Shown: piece by piece, positions 1 through 5,643 of the stretch | Layout of the letters: each line of letters begins with the position of its first letter | Numbering within the stretch: position 1 is the stretch's first letter | Assembly (NCBI GenBank): GCA_004297645.1 | Contig: SCUG01000051.1 | Coordinates: 1 to 5,876 of the forward strand | Direction: 5' to 3' | DNA from: Saprospiraceae bacterium | GTDB lineage: Bacteria > Bacteroidota > Bacteroidia > Chitinophagales > Saprospiraceae | Length of the DNA: 5,876 nucleotides | Notes under the pieces: model-generated | Database searches by the model: none | The model's input: the letters and a program-made list of their open reading frames with translations, nothing else | Told to the model about the DNA's origin: nothing | Position numbers and translations under genes: made by a program

Positions 1-35
1 TTTTGAATGTCGGTATTTTCTACCGACATCCAAAA
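1..35. repeat. Hairpin at window edge, possible terminator
   Basis: ATGTCGGTA (7-15) pairs perfectly with TACCGACAT (21-29) around a TTTTC loop. After one A-C mismatch (6/30), TTTTG (1-5) pairs with CAAAA (31-35). The stem may continue beyond the left edge. A GC core flanked by a T-run on one strand and an A-run on the other is what a bidirectional intrinsic terminator looks like, so it may end the gene to the left. It could equally be an intergenic palindrome. Confidence 0.5.
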
Positions 36-135
36 ACTAAAACCCTCGCTAACCCGGCACTTTTGTTTGTTGATAACCGGGGTTGCTCAAATGGCTAAAG
101 TCGAGCTTAGTATCCGTTCAAAAAGTTATGGTAGT

Positions 136-176
136 TCCTTCGAGCGGCAGGGTTTTGAACCCTGCCGCTCGAAGGA
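136..176. repeat. Perfect 19-bp inverted repeat with 3-base loop
   Basis: The arm at 136-154 is the exact reverse complement of 158-176, leaving a TTG loop at 155-157. The core of the arm is CGAGCGGCAGGGTT. One G-T wobble (135/177) and one G-C pair (134/178) can lengthen it. No T-tract follows on either side, which argues against a classic intrinsic terminator. A perfect stem with a minimal loop in intergenic DNA is typical of REP-like or other dispersed palindromic repeats, and it would form a very stable RNA hairpin if transcribed. Its copy number in the genome cannot be judged here. Confidence 0.8.
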
Positions 177-201
177 GCCGGGCATTTTGGAAGGATTGCC
201 A

Positions 202-229
202 TTGATTTATCAGGGGATACATAGATTAT
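202..229 (+). promoter_or_regulatory. Weak promoter candidate for trans-sulfuration gene
   Basis: TTG at 202-204, 17 bases of spacer, then TAGATTAT at 222-229, which matches the Bacteroidota -7 box TAnnTTTG at four of six fixed positions. An alternative -7 box, TACCTTCT at 229-236, scores the same but sits 24 bases from the TTG. Transcription would start near 235 and give a leader of about 60 bases. This is the poorest of the promoter matches in the window. Confidence 0.25.
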
Positions 230-295
230 ACCTTCTTAACCGCATCAAACTCCAAAACCTTCAAATAAACCACATTCTTCAATAAATCTTCTCCG

Positions 296-1504
296 ATGAA
301 AAAAGACCCTCACATCAATTCCATCTGCGCCAAAGAAGTAACAGACCCGCGCACCACCCGGCCCCATATCCTGCCCATATACCCGACTTCTTCATTCGCC
401 TTTGAAACGATTGATGAGGGTATTGAAATTTTTTCCCAAAAAAAAGAAGGCCATGTGTACGGCCGCTACGGCAACCCCACCATGGAAGCCGTGGCCGGCA
501 AAATTGCCCGCCTCGAATCGGCCGGAACCGGCGTGGAAGCCGCCGCCCTGCTCTTCAGCTCCGGGCAGGCCGCCGTCTCCACCATGGTGGCGGCCCTGCT
601 GAAAACCGGCGATAAAATCCTGACGCAAGGCAACCTCTACGGCGGCACCACGGAGCTGTTCACCAAACTGTTCGGACCTTTCGGCGTAGAGACGATTATG
701 ACGGACCTGCACGACCTGAACCGGGTGGAAGAAGTAGTGAAAAAGGACGAGCACATCCGCCTGCTCTATTTCGAGACCCCCGCCAACCCAACGCTAGCCT
801 GTGTGGATATGGAGGCCCTGGCCAGCATCGCCCACCGGCACGGCAGGCTTAGCGCGGTGGACAACACCTTCGCCACACCATACCTGCAACAGCCGCTGCG
901 CTATGGCGTGGATTTCATCGTGCACTCCACCACCAAGTTTCTCAATGGCCACGGCAACTCCATCGCCGGCGCCCTTGTGACGCCACACACCCATCAAATG
1001 CGCATGGGCGGCGCCGTGTGGCAGGCCATGAAACTCGCCGGTACCAACAGCAACCCCTGGGATGCCTGGCTCGTGCACAACGGCATGAAAACACTGGCTC
1101 TGCGAATGGAACGCCATAGTGCCAATGCCAAGTCAGTCGCCCTTTTCCTGGAAAACGACCCGCGGGTGGAGCGGGTAAATTACTGTGGCCTCCCCTCTCA
1201 CCCCGATTTTGCGATAGCAAAAAAACAGATGAGGGACTTCGGCGGCATGCTGAGTTTTGAGCTGAAAGACGGGCTACAGGCTGGAATCCGCTTCATGAAT
1301 GCCATTCGTTTTTGCACCCTCGCTCCCACGCTCGGCGATGTAGATACACTGATTTTGCACCCCGCCTCCATGTCGCACCTGAATGTCCCAAAAGAGGTGA
1401 GATTGGAAAATGGCATCACCGACGGGCTTATACGATTGTCGGTGGGAATCGAGTATGCCGGAGACATCATCGGCGATATGCAGCAGGCACTTGAAAAAAT
1501 TTGA
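296..1504 (+). CDS. PLP-dependent trans-sulfuration enzyme (Cys/Met metabolism family)
   Basis: A 402-residue member of the cystathionine gamma-synthase / gamma-lyase / methionine gamma-lyase family: cytosolic, pyridoxal-phosphate-dependent, normally a homotetramer, acting on the gamma carbon of sulfur amino acids. Landmarks seen: Y55 and R57 in YGRYGNPT (phosphate binding across the subunit interface), SSGQ at 88-91, Y115 in NLYGGT (stacks on the cofactor), D189 in VDNTF (pairs with the pyridine nitrogen), K214 in HSTTKFLNGHG (Schiff-base lysine) and R380 in LIRLSVGIE (substrate carboxylate). The length is normal for the family and nothing is missing, so the enzyme should be active. The exact reaction is uncertain: G117 stands where methionine gamma-lyases carry their signature Cys (LYGCT), which argues against a standard methionine gamma-lyase, while cystathionine gamma-lyase, gamma-synthase or O-acetylhomoserine sulfhydrylase remain possible. 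No Shine-Dalgarno sequence precedes the ATG. It seems to be a single-gene unit, since the next gene has its own promoter. Confidence 0.93.
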   Translation: MKKDPHINSICAKEVTDPRTTRPHILPIYPTSSFAFETIDEGIEIFSQKKEGHVYGRYGNPTMEAVAGKIARLESAGTGVEAAALLFSSGQAAVSTMVAALLKTGDKILTQGNLYGGTTELFTKLFGPFGVETIMTDLHDLNRVEEVVKKDEHIRLLYFETPANPTLACVDMEALASIAHRHGRLSAVDNTFATPYLQQPLRYGVDFIVHSTTKFLNGHGNSIAGALVTPHTHQMRMGGAVWQAMKLAGTNSNPWDAWLVHNGMKTLALRMERHSANAKSVALFLENDPRVERVNYCGLPSHPDFAIAKKQMRDFGGMLSFELKDGLQAGIRFMNAIRFCTLAPTLGDVDTLILHPASMSHLNVPKEVRLENGITDGLIRLSVGIEYAGDIIGDMQQALEKI

Positions 1505-1523
1505 GCACATAAGAATAGCCAAG

Positions 1524-1556
1524 TTGCAGCGCTATGTCTCAAAATATTTACTTTTG
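1524..1556 (+). promoter_or_regulatory. Bacteroidota-type promoter for the amidase gene
   Basis: TTG at 1524-1526, a 22-base spacer and TACTTTTG at 1549-1556, an exact match to the TAnnTTTG -7 box. Transcription should begin near 1561-1563, giving a leader of about 75 bases before the ATG at 1639. If this is right, the in-frame ATG at 1534 lies upstream of the transcript and cannot be the start codon, so this site decides the start of the downstream gene. Confidence 0.6.
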
Positions 1557-1638
1557 GCTGCTTAGCAAGCACTTCTTTATTATTCACTTAGTGGTAACGC
1601 CGCCTTTTGGCGAAGCCATCACCCAATCTGGAACTATC

Positions 1639-2625
1639 ATGCTTATGAAAATTGTAAAACTCTTTTCCGACTTTTTTGCTTCGCTGTTTGGCAAGAAAAA
1701 ACGCCCGGCCTACGATAAGCTAGCCGGCCTGGCGGAAGATGGCTCCGATGTGCCGGATGGCATCATCGTCACCGTCAAAGAAAACGAGGTGGACATCAAA
1801 GGCCCATTCGCCGATGACGACAAAGACACCGCCACCGGGGGGGGACAAACACCTGTTGCGGAGCACACTACCGGAGGCACCGGCACCACAGAGCCACCAG
1901 CCACCGGCGGCTCAAAACCACCAGTCACCGCCACACCTGCCACCACTAAACCACCCGACACCACCACGCCCGCTACTACTAAGCCAGAGGCGGCAGAACC
2001 CAAACCAGTGCACAAAGCCCGCTACCTTTGGTGCCTCGACAATGGCCACGGCAAGATGCAACCTGGCAAGCGCTCACCCGTTTTTGACGATGGAAAAACC
2101 CAATTTTTCGAGTACGAATTCAACCGGGACGTGGTGGAGCGCATCATAAAAGCGCTGAAAAACAAGGGCGTGAAATATTACGACGTGGTGCCCGACTACC
2201 TCGAAGTTGGCAGTTTCCTGCCCGAACGGGTAAAACGGGCCAACGACAAAAAATCAGACCTGCCCAAAATGTACGTCTCCGTGCATTCCAACGCAGGGCC
2301 TGTGCCAGACGGCACATGGGCGAACGATAGCATCAGTGGCATTGAGACCTGGTTTGCCCAAGGCAGCAAAAAGGGCGAAAAAATGGCCGCCATCTTTCAG
2401 AGACACCTCATAGCCGGTACGGGCTGGAAAAACCGCAACCTGAAATCCACCGCCATCACGAAACTCTATGTCTTGGTGAAAACTTCCATGCCTGCCATCC
2501 TCACGGAGAACGGTTTTTACAACAACAAAAAGCAGGTGAAGGAGCTGATGAAAGACGAGGTTCGCCAGAAAATAGCCGATGCTCACGTGGCGGCGATTTT
2601 GGAGATTGAAAAAAATGGGGTGTAG
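1639..2625 (+). CDS. N-acetylmuramoyl-L-alanine amidase (Amidase_3 family)
   Basis: Zinc hydrolase expected to cut the amide bond between MurNAc and L-alanine in peptidoglycan. Numbered from the ATG at 1639 (328 residues): a short basic/hydrophobic N-terminus (LFSDFFASLFGKKK, about 8-21); an acidic region to about 65; a Pro/Thr/Gly-rich disordered linker at about 65-122 with the repeat unit PATTKP; then the catalytic domain from about 127. Zinc ligands are H137 in DNGHG, E158 in FEYEFNRDV and H216 in SVHSNAG; the catalytic Glu is E290 in LTENGF. GIETWF (234-239) is also typical of the family. The start is ambiguous: an in-frame ATG at 1534 adds 35 residues with a hydrophobic run (IYFWLLSKHFFIIHLVV), but that stretch is AT-rich and overlaps a good promoter. 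An ATG at 1645 is also possible. With the 1639 start there is no clear signal peptide, so the export route is unknown. A run of eight G's (1837-1844) lies at the linker. The gene stands alone between two promoters. Confidence 0.88.
   Translation: MLMKIVKLFSDFFASLFGKKKRPAYDKLAGLAEDGSDVPDGIIVTVKENEVDIKGPFADDDKDTATGGGQTPVAEHTTGGTGTTEPPATGGSKPPVTATPATTKPPDTTTPATTKPEAAEPKPVHKARYLWCLDNGHGKMQPGKRSPVFDDGKTQFFEYEFNRDVVERIIKALKNKGVKYYDVVPDYLEVGSFLPERVKRANDKKSDLPKMYVSVHSNAGPVPDGTWANDSISGIETWFAQGSKKGEKMAAIFQRHLIAGTGWKNRNLKSTAITKLYVLVKTSMPAILTENGFYNNKKQVKELMKDEVRQKIADAHVAAILEIEKNGV
1837..1844 (+). repeat. G8 homopolymer inside amidase gene
   Basis: Eight consecutive G's encode part of the start of the Pro/Thr/Gly-rich linker (ACC GGG GGG GGA). 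Mononucleotide G tracts of this length can slip during replication. Loss of one G would switch reading to a frame that stays open until 2149, truncating the protein before its zinc domain is completed. Whether it actually varies cannot be told from one sequence. Confidence 0.7.
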
Positions 2626-2635
2626 AGCATGTTTG
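2606..2635 (+). promoter_or_regulatory. Promoter candidate for the patatin/hydrolase pair
   Basis: TTG at 2606-2608, a 19-base spacer and CATGTTTG at 2628-2635, one mismatch from TAnnTTTG. It overlaps the last codons of the amidase gene. The predicted transcript start, near 2641, would place the hairpin at 2651-2683 at the extreme 5' end of the mRNA, with about 30 unpaired bases before the ATG at 2715. Confidence 0.45.
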
Positions 2636-2650
2636 GCGGCCAACAGTGAC

Positions 2651-2683
2651 AGTGACCGGGTGACTTGGAGTCACCCGGTCACT
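2651..2683. repeat. Perfect 15-bp inverted repeat with 3-base loop
   Basis: AGTGACCGGGTGACT (2651-2665) is the exact reverse complement of 2669-2683, with a TGG loop. No T-tract follows, so it is not a textbook terminator, although it could still help end the amidase transcript. A smaller stem, TTGG-CGG-CCAA, sits just upstream (2633-2643), and GTGAC is repeated directly at 2646-2650 and 2652-2656. The layout (long perfect stem, three-base loop, no U-run) matches the hairpin at 136-176 although the sequence differs. Confidence 0.8.
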
Positions 2684-2714
2684 TCATCCAGAAACCCGAA
2701 ATCTCTTTACTGAT

Positions 2715-4700
2715 ATGGAAAATGTGCGACCAAACCCACCCATATTCCGGCTCGGCATCGTCATGGCCGGGGCTGTCTCTGCGGGAGCCTACACGGCCGG
2801 TGTCATGGACTATCTTTTGGAAACCCTTCAGCACTGGGAAGAGGCGAAGCGCCGCAACCTGCGCATCCTCGAAGCCTGCGGCCACAACCTCGAAAAGGCG
2901 AAACACGAGGGCTTCGACCCATCCGTGCCGCCGCACCGGGTGGTCATAGAGGTAATGGCCGGGGCCTCCGCCGGTGGCATGACAGCAGCCGTCACGGCTA
3001 TGTCGCTATTAGAGGGCATCCCCCCCTTCCGGGAGGGTGAAGACAACGCCGCCAACCGGCTTTACACCTCGTGGGTCAATCTGAACGACAATGCTGAAAA
3101 CGTGACTTTCAGGCAAATGCTCGATACCACGGACATTGAAAAAGAAGGGCTGAAATCGCTGCTGAACTCCGACCCCATTGATAAAATCGCCGATCGTTTG
3201 CACGAAGTGCAAATAAAAAAAAGGCTGGAAGACTACGGCTATTTGTCGCCCAATATGAACCTCGTGCTCACGCTGTGCAGCCTCCGGGGAATCCCCATAG
3301 ACATCAGTTTTAACACAAAAACGGCGGAGCCGGAACCTCCTCAGAACGAGGAACTGGAGGTGGTTTTCGTGCCGAAAAATGAGCAAAGGAGTACCCCGGT
3401 GGCCCATCGGATGTTCTTGCACAAAGGCGTGGGGCAGTTCTGCTTTGCGGCCGAAGGCCAGAAAACGCCACCTCACGTCTTACGCATTGACCCTGCTGTG
3501 CAGAAGCAGCGGCAGATGCTCATCAACGCAGCCAAAGCCACAGGAGCCTTCCCCATTGGGCTGAAATTCAGAAAGCTCCAAATCCCCGACGCCAGCTACA
3601 TCAAAGCCCAGGTACAGCGTCTGTTTGGCATCGGCGACTCAGGCACTTTCAAAATAAATGTGGAGGAGGGCAAGCCTTTCGAATTTGTGGCAGTGGATGG
3701 TGGTGCCATAAACAACGAACCCATCGGCGAAACGGACAACATCATGGAAGAGCTATTCGCCGCGGACTGCGCCAACAACACGGCGTCTCCCGAATGCAAA
3801 AATTTCGGCGTCATTATGATAGACCCGTTCCCCGATTTCGACAGCACGGACAGCGCACAGCCCATCGAAACATTGGAACAGGTGCCCGCAAAATTGCTGG
3901 GTGCCATTCGCCGGCAGGCAATGCTCAAAGAGGGCGACATCCGGCAGGGCTTCAAAGGAGTGGATTACACGCGGGGGCTTATTTTCCCGCAAAAGAAAAA
4001 TGCCAATGGCCAAGGATTCAAAAAAACAGCAATAGCCTGCGGCTCGCTTGGCGGATTCGGCGGATTCCTCAGCCGCGAATTCCGGGAACACGACTTCCGG
4101 CTCGGCCGCAAGAACTGCCAATCGTTTCTACGAAAATATTTCGCCGTAAAAGAAGACGACAACTACGACGTGCTCGGCCGGTGGACGCCAGAGATGAAAC
4201 AGCGGTTCAGCATCATTTACGAAGGCGATGAAAACACCTACCTGCCCATCATCCCCGACACGCACATGCTGGAGGGGGCAAATGACCCCTCCAAACTGCA
4301 AGCCCCTCCCGACGTGGCGATGAGCGCCGCCGAGGTATGCGCCTATTACCCCGGCCTGCGCCGCCGCACCGAACAAATAATCAAACACTTTTTCAACCCA
4401 CCCCGCAGCATTTACGGCCGGAAACGCAAAGTTGCCGCCGGGCCTCCGAACATGGACAAGCAAATCCACCAGATGATCACACGGCACACGGGCAGCCTTT
4501 TCAGCAAGATAGCGTGGCTCGCCATCATTGCGCTGACCATCGTCATTTTACTGCCGGTACTGCCGGTGTTGCTGCTGCTAACGGTGCTACCGTTGCTCTA
4601 TATTATTTTGGTAAAAATCGTAGCGGCCAGGGTGGTTCGCCGCACCGTGCTGAAAACCATTTTACAAGATTTGAAAGACAAAGAACTGCTGAGAGTATGA
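2715..4700 (+). CDS. Patatin-like phospholipase family protein with C-terminal membrane region
   Basis: A 661-residue protein whose N-terminus has the patatin fold signature: beta strand and oxyanion loop in LGIVMAGAVSAGAYTAGV (13-30), nucleophile elbow GASAGG with S85, and the dyad aspartate D328 in VDGG. Patatins are Ser-Asp acyl hydrolases acting on phospholipids or other lipid esters. The oxyanion loop reads GAVSAG rather than the usual GGGxxG, and about 240 residues separate S85 and D328, more than in plant patatin, so there is an insertion in the domain. Residues 340-590 form a long region I do not recognise. Near the C-terminus, about 599-637 is almost entirely aliphatic, with prolines at 614, 617 and 626, followed by a basic tail. 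This could be a membrane hairpin or a single anchor; there is no N-terminal signal. The ATG at 2715 lies shortly before the first strand and is the first available in frame. The stop overlaps the next start (ATGA), so the two are translationally coupled. Substrate unknown. Confidence 0.88.
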   Translation: MENVRPNPPIFRLGIVMAGAVSAGAYTAGVMDYLLETLQHWEEAKRRNLRILEACGHNLEKAKHEGFDPSVPPHRVVIEVMAGASAGGMTAAVTAMSLLEGIPPFREGEDNAANRLYTSWVNLNDNAENVTFRQMLDTTDIEKEGLKSLLNSDPIDKIADRLHEVQIKKRLEDYGYLSPNMNLVLTLCSLRGIPIDISFNTKTAEPEPPQNEELEVVFVPKNEQRSTPVAHRMFLHKGVGQFCFAAEGQKTPPHVLRIDPAVQKQRQMLINAAKATGAFPIGLKFRKLQIPDASYIKAQVQRLFGIGDSGTFKINVEEGKPFEFVAVDGGAINNEPIGETDNIMEELFAADCANNTASPECKNFGVIMIDPFPDFDSTDSAQPIETLEQVPAKLLGAIRRQAMLKEGDIRQGFKGVDYTRGLIFPQKKNANGQGFKKTAIACGSLGGFGGFLSREFREHDFRLGRKNCQSFLRKYFAVKEDDNYDVLGRWTPEMKQRFSIIYEGDENTYLPIIPDTHMLEGANDPSKLQAPPDVAMSAAEVCAYYPGLRRRTEQIIKHFFNPPRSIYGRKRKVAAGPPNMDKQIHQMITRHTGSLFSKIAWLAIIALTIVILLPVLPVLLLLTVLPLLYIILVKIVAARVVRRTVLKTILQDLKDKELLRV

Positions 4701-5602
4701 CCATTGAGGAGTGGCGGCATAGCGGAAAATTTTTCAACTACAAAGGCCGCAACATCTTTTACCAGGAAGCGGGCAGCGGCGAAACGCTGCTGCTCATCCA
4801 CGGTTTCCCTACCGCAAGCTGGGACTGGCACCACATCTGGGAACCCCTGACCCGGCGATTTCACACATTGGCGCCCGACATGATTGGCTTCGGGTTCTCC
4901 GATAAACCCCGTACCTACCATTACAGCCTGATGGACCAAGCCGACCTGCTGGAGGTGATGATGGAAAAAATGGGAATAAAATCGGCCCACCTGCTGGCCC
5001 ACGACTATGGCGGCACGGTGGCCCAGGAGTTGCTGGCCCGGTGGCTCGAACGCCGCGGCAACCACATCGAAGCCCTCGACCTTAAATCAATTACCCTGCT
5101 CAACGGCGGCATCTTTCCAGGCCTGCACCGGCCGCGTATCATCCAACATTTGTTGGCCAGCCCGGCGGGGCCTTTGCTCATACCATTCATAGGCCGGGAC
5201 CAATTGGCCAAAACTTTTCGGGAAATATCCGGCCAAAATACCCAGCCCTCAGCAGCGGAAATCAACGAGTATTGGTCGCTCATAGCCTACAACGCCGGCA
5301 AAGCCCTGTTGCCGCGGCTCATGCACTACATGCACGAAAGGCGAAAGTTTAGGGTGCGTTGGGTGGGCGCCATTGAGATGTGCCCGCTGCCGCTGTGCCA
5401 CATCAACGGTACAAACGACCCCATATCCGGGCGGTGCATCGCCAAGCATTTTCAACAAACCGCGCCGCAGGCCCAGGTTCATTTTTTGGAAGGCACCGGC
5501 CACTATCCGCAGGTCGAAGCGCCCGCCGGGGTCGTTCGCTATTTTTTCCAGTTTCTGAAAATGGGAAGTGCATCAGGCGTTGGCCCGGGCAAAATAGGTT
5601 AG
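4697..5602 (+). CDS. Alpha/beta hydrolase, MEST/PEG1-like
   Basis: A 301-residue alpha/beta-hydrolase-fold protein. Seen: HGFPTASWDWH (35-45, oxyanion loop), AHDYGGTVAQE (101-111) with D103 at the nucleophile position, a likely acid at D241 in GTNDP, and H269 in GHYPQ. An aspartate in HDYGG is the arrangement of epoxide hydrolases and haloalkane dehalogenases rather than esterases. From memory of the family, the blocks LNGGIFP (135-141), RRKFRVRWVGA (215-225) and GHYPQVE are shared with the mammalian MEST (PEG1) protein, a closer match than generic epoxide hydrolases. The biochemical reaction of MEST is not settled, so none is assigned here. No signal peptide or membrane segment was seen, so the protein is probably cytosolic. 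The ATG at 4697 shares four bases with the patatin stop; the open frame extends further upstream but only as an overlap inside the patatin gene. The last dozen residues (from about 289) look like an unstructured tail and overlap the -33 element of the next promoter. Confidence 0.9.
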   Translation: MTIEEWRHSGKFFNYKGRNIFYQEAGSGETLLLIHGFPTASWDWHHIWEPLTRRFHTLAPDMIGFGFSDKPRTYHYSLMDQADLLEVMMEKMGIKSAHLLAHDYGGTVAQELLARWLERRGNHIEALDLKSITLLNGGIFPGLHRPRIIQHLLASPAGPLLIPFIGRDQLAKTFREISGQNTQPSAAEINEYWSLIAYNAGKALLPRLMHYMHERRKFRVRWVGAIEMCPLPLCHINGTNDPISGRCIAKHFQQTAPQAQVHFLEGTGHYPQVEAPAGVVRYFFQFLKMGSASGVGPGKIG

Positions 5603-5607
5603 CTTTG
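5580..5607 (+). promoter_or_regulatory. Bacteroidota-type promoter overlapping the hydrolase stop codon
   Basis: TTG at 5580-5582, 17 bases of spacer, then TAGCTTTG at 5600-5607, an exact match to TAnnTTTG; the TA and first n of the box are the hydrolase stop codon TAG. Transcription should start near 5612-5614, leaving an A/T-rich leader of about 30 bases (including TTTTTTAAAAATAAATTT) before the ATG at 5644. This is the best promoter match in the window and makes the DUF983 gene independent of the hydrolase pair. Confidence 0.7.
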
Positions 5608-5643
5608 CGCCGTTTTTTAAAAATAAATTTATCAGCACATCCA

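Larger units (their letters stand above)
1..295. other. Intergenic region with two hairpins, no convincing gene
   Basis: This upstream stretch holds no gene I can support. It contains a hairpin at the left edge (1-35), a long perfect hairpin at 136-176, a weak promoter candidate at 202-229 and an AT-rich, C-rich leader just before the start codon at 296. A short open frame (7-285) exists on the + strand, but it reads straight through both hairpins, has no recognisable domain and is less GC-rich than the neighbouring genes. The end of the upstream gene lies outside the window, so its strand is unknown. No tRNA-like fold or riboswitch was recognised before the sulfur-metabolism gene. Confidence 0.6.

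Noticed and set aside
7..285. Open frame of 92 codons upstream of the trans-sulfuration gene
   Set aside because: It runs through two hairpins, shows no domain or recognisable composition, and ends just before the next start; it is most likely chance.
429..445. T6-CCC-A8 inverted repeat
   Set aside because: It sits within a conserved coding region (FSQKKEG) and is explained by Phe and Lys codons; a terminator there would cut the gene.
392..754. Long antisense frames opposite the trans-sulfuration, patatin and hydrolase genes
   Set aside because: They lie wholly inside well-supported genes and show the repetitive His/Gly/Val-rich composition expected from reading GC-rich codons backwards.
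1601..1612. CGCC-TTTT-GGCG mini-hairpin upstream of the amidase
   Set aside because: Only four base pairs with no supporting context; too short to call a regulatory element.
3020..3026. C7 run in the patatin gene, and A8 at 3215-3222
   Set aside because: Both encode plausible residues (Ile-Pro-Pro-Phe and Ile-Lys-Lys-Arg) and the frame continues without interruption; less striking than the G8 run and no sign of variation.
4270..4293. Eight-bp stem TGGAGGGG / CCCCTCCA with an eight-base loop
   Set aside because: It lies inside the patatin coding region with no start or stop nearby; probably fortuitous.
4337..4696. Upstream extension of the hydrolase frame by 120 codons
   Set aside because: It overlaps the patatin gene out of frame, its product is Arg/His/Pro-rich and unlike any fold, and the MEST-like domain begins right after the ATG at 4697.
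5604..5631. Alternative promoter TTTG-N16-TAAATTTA
   Set aside because: The spacer is short and the -7 box is imperfect; the overlapping TTG-N17-TAGCTTTG is the better match and makes this stretch the leader.
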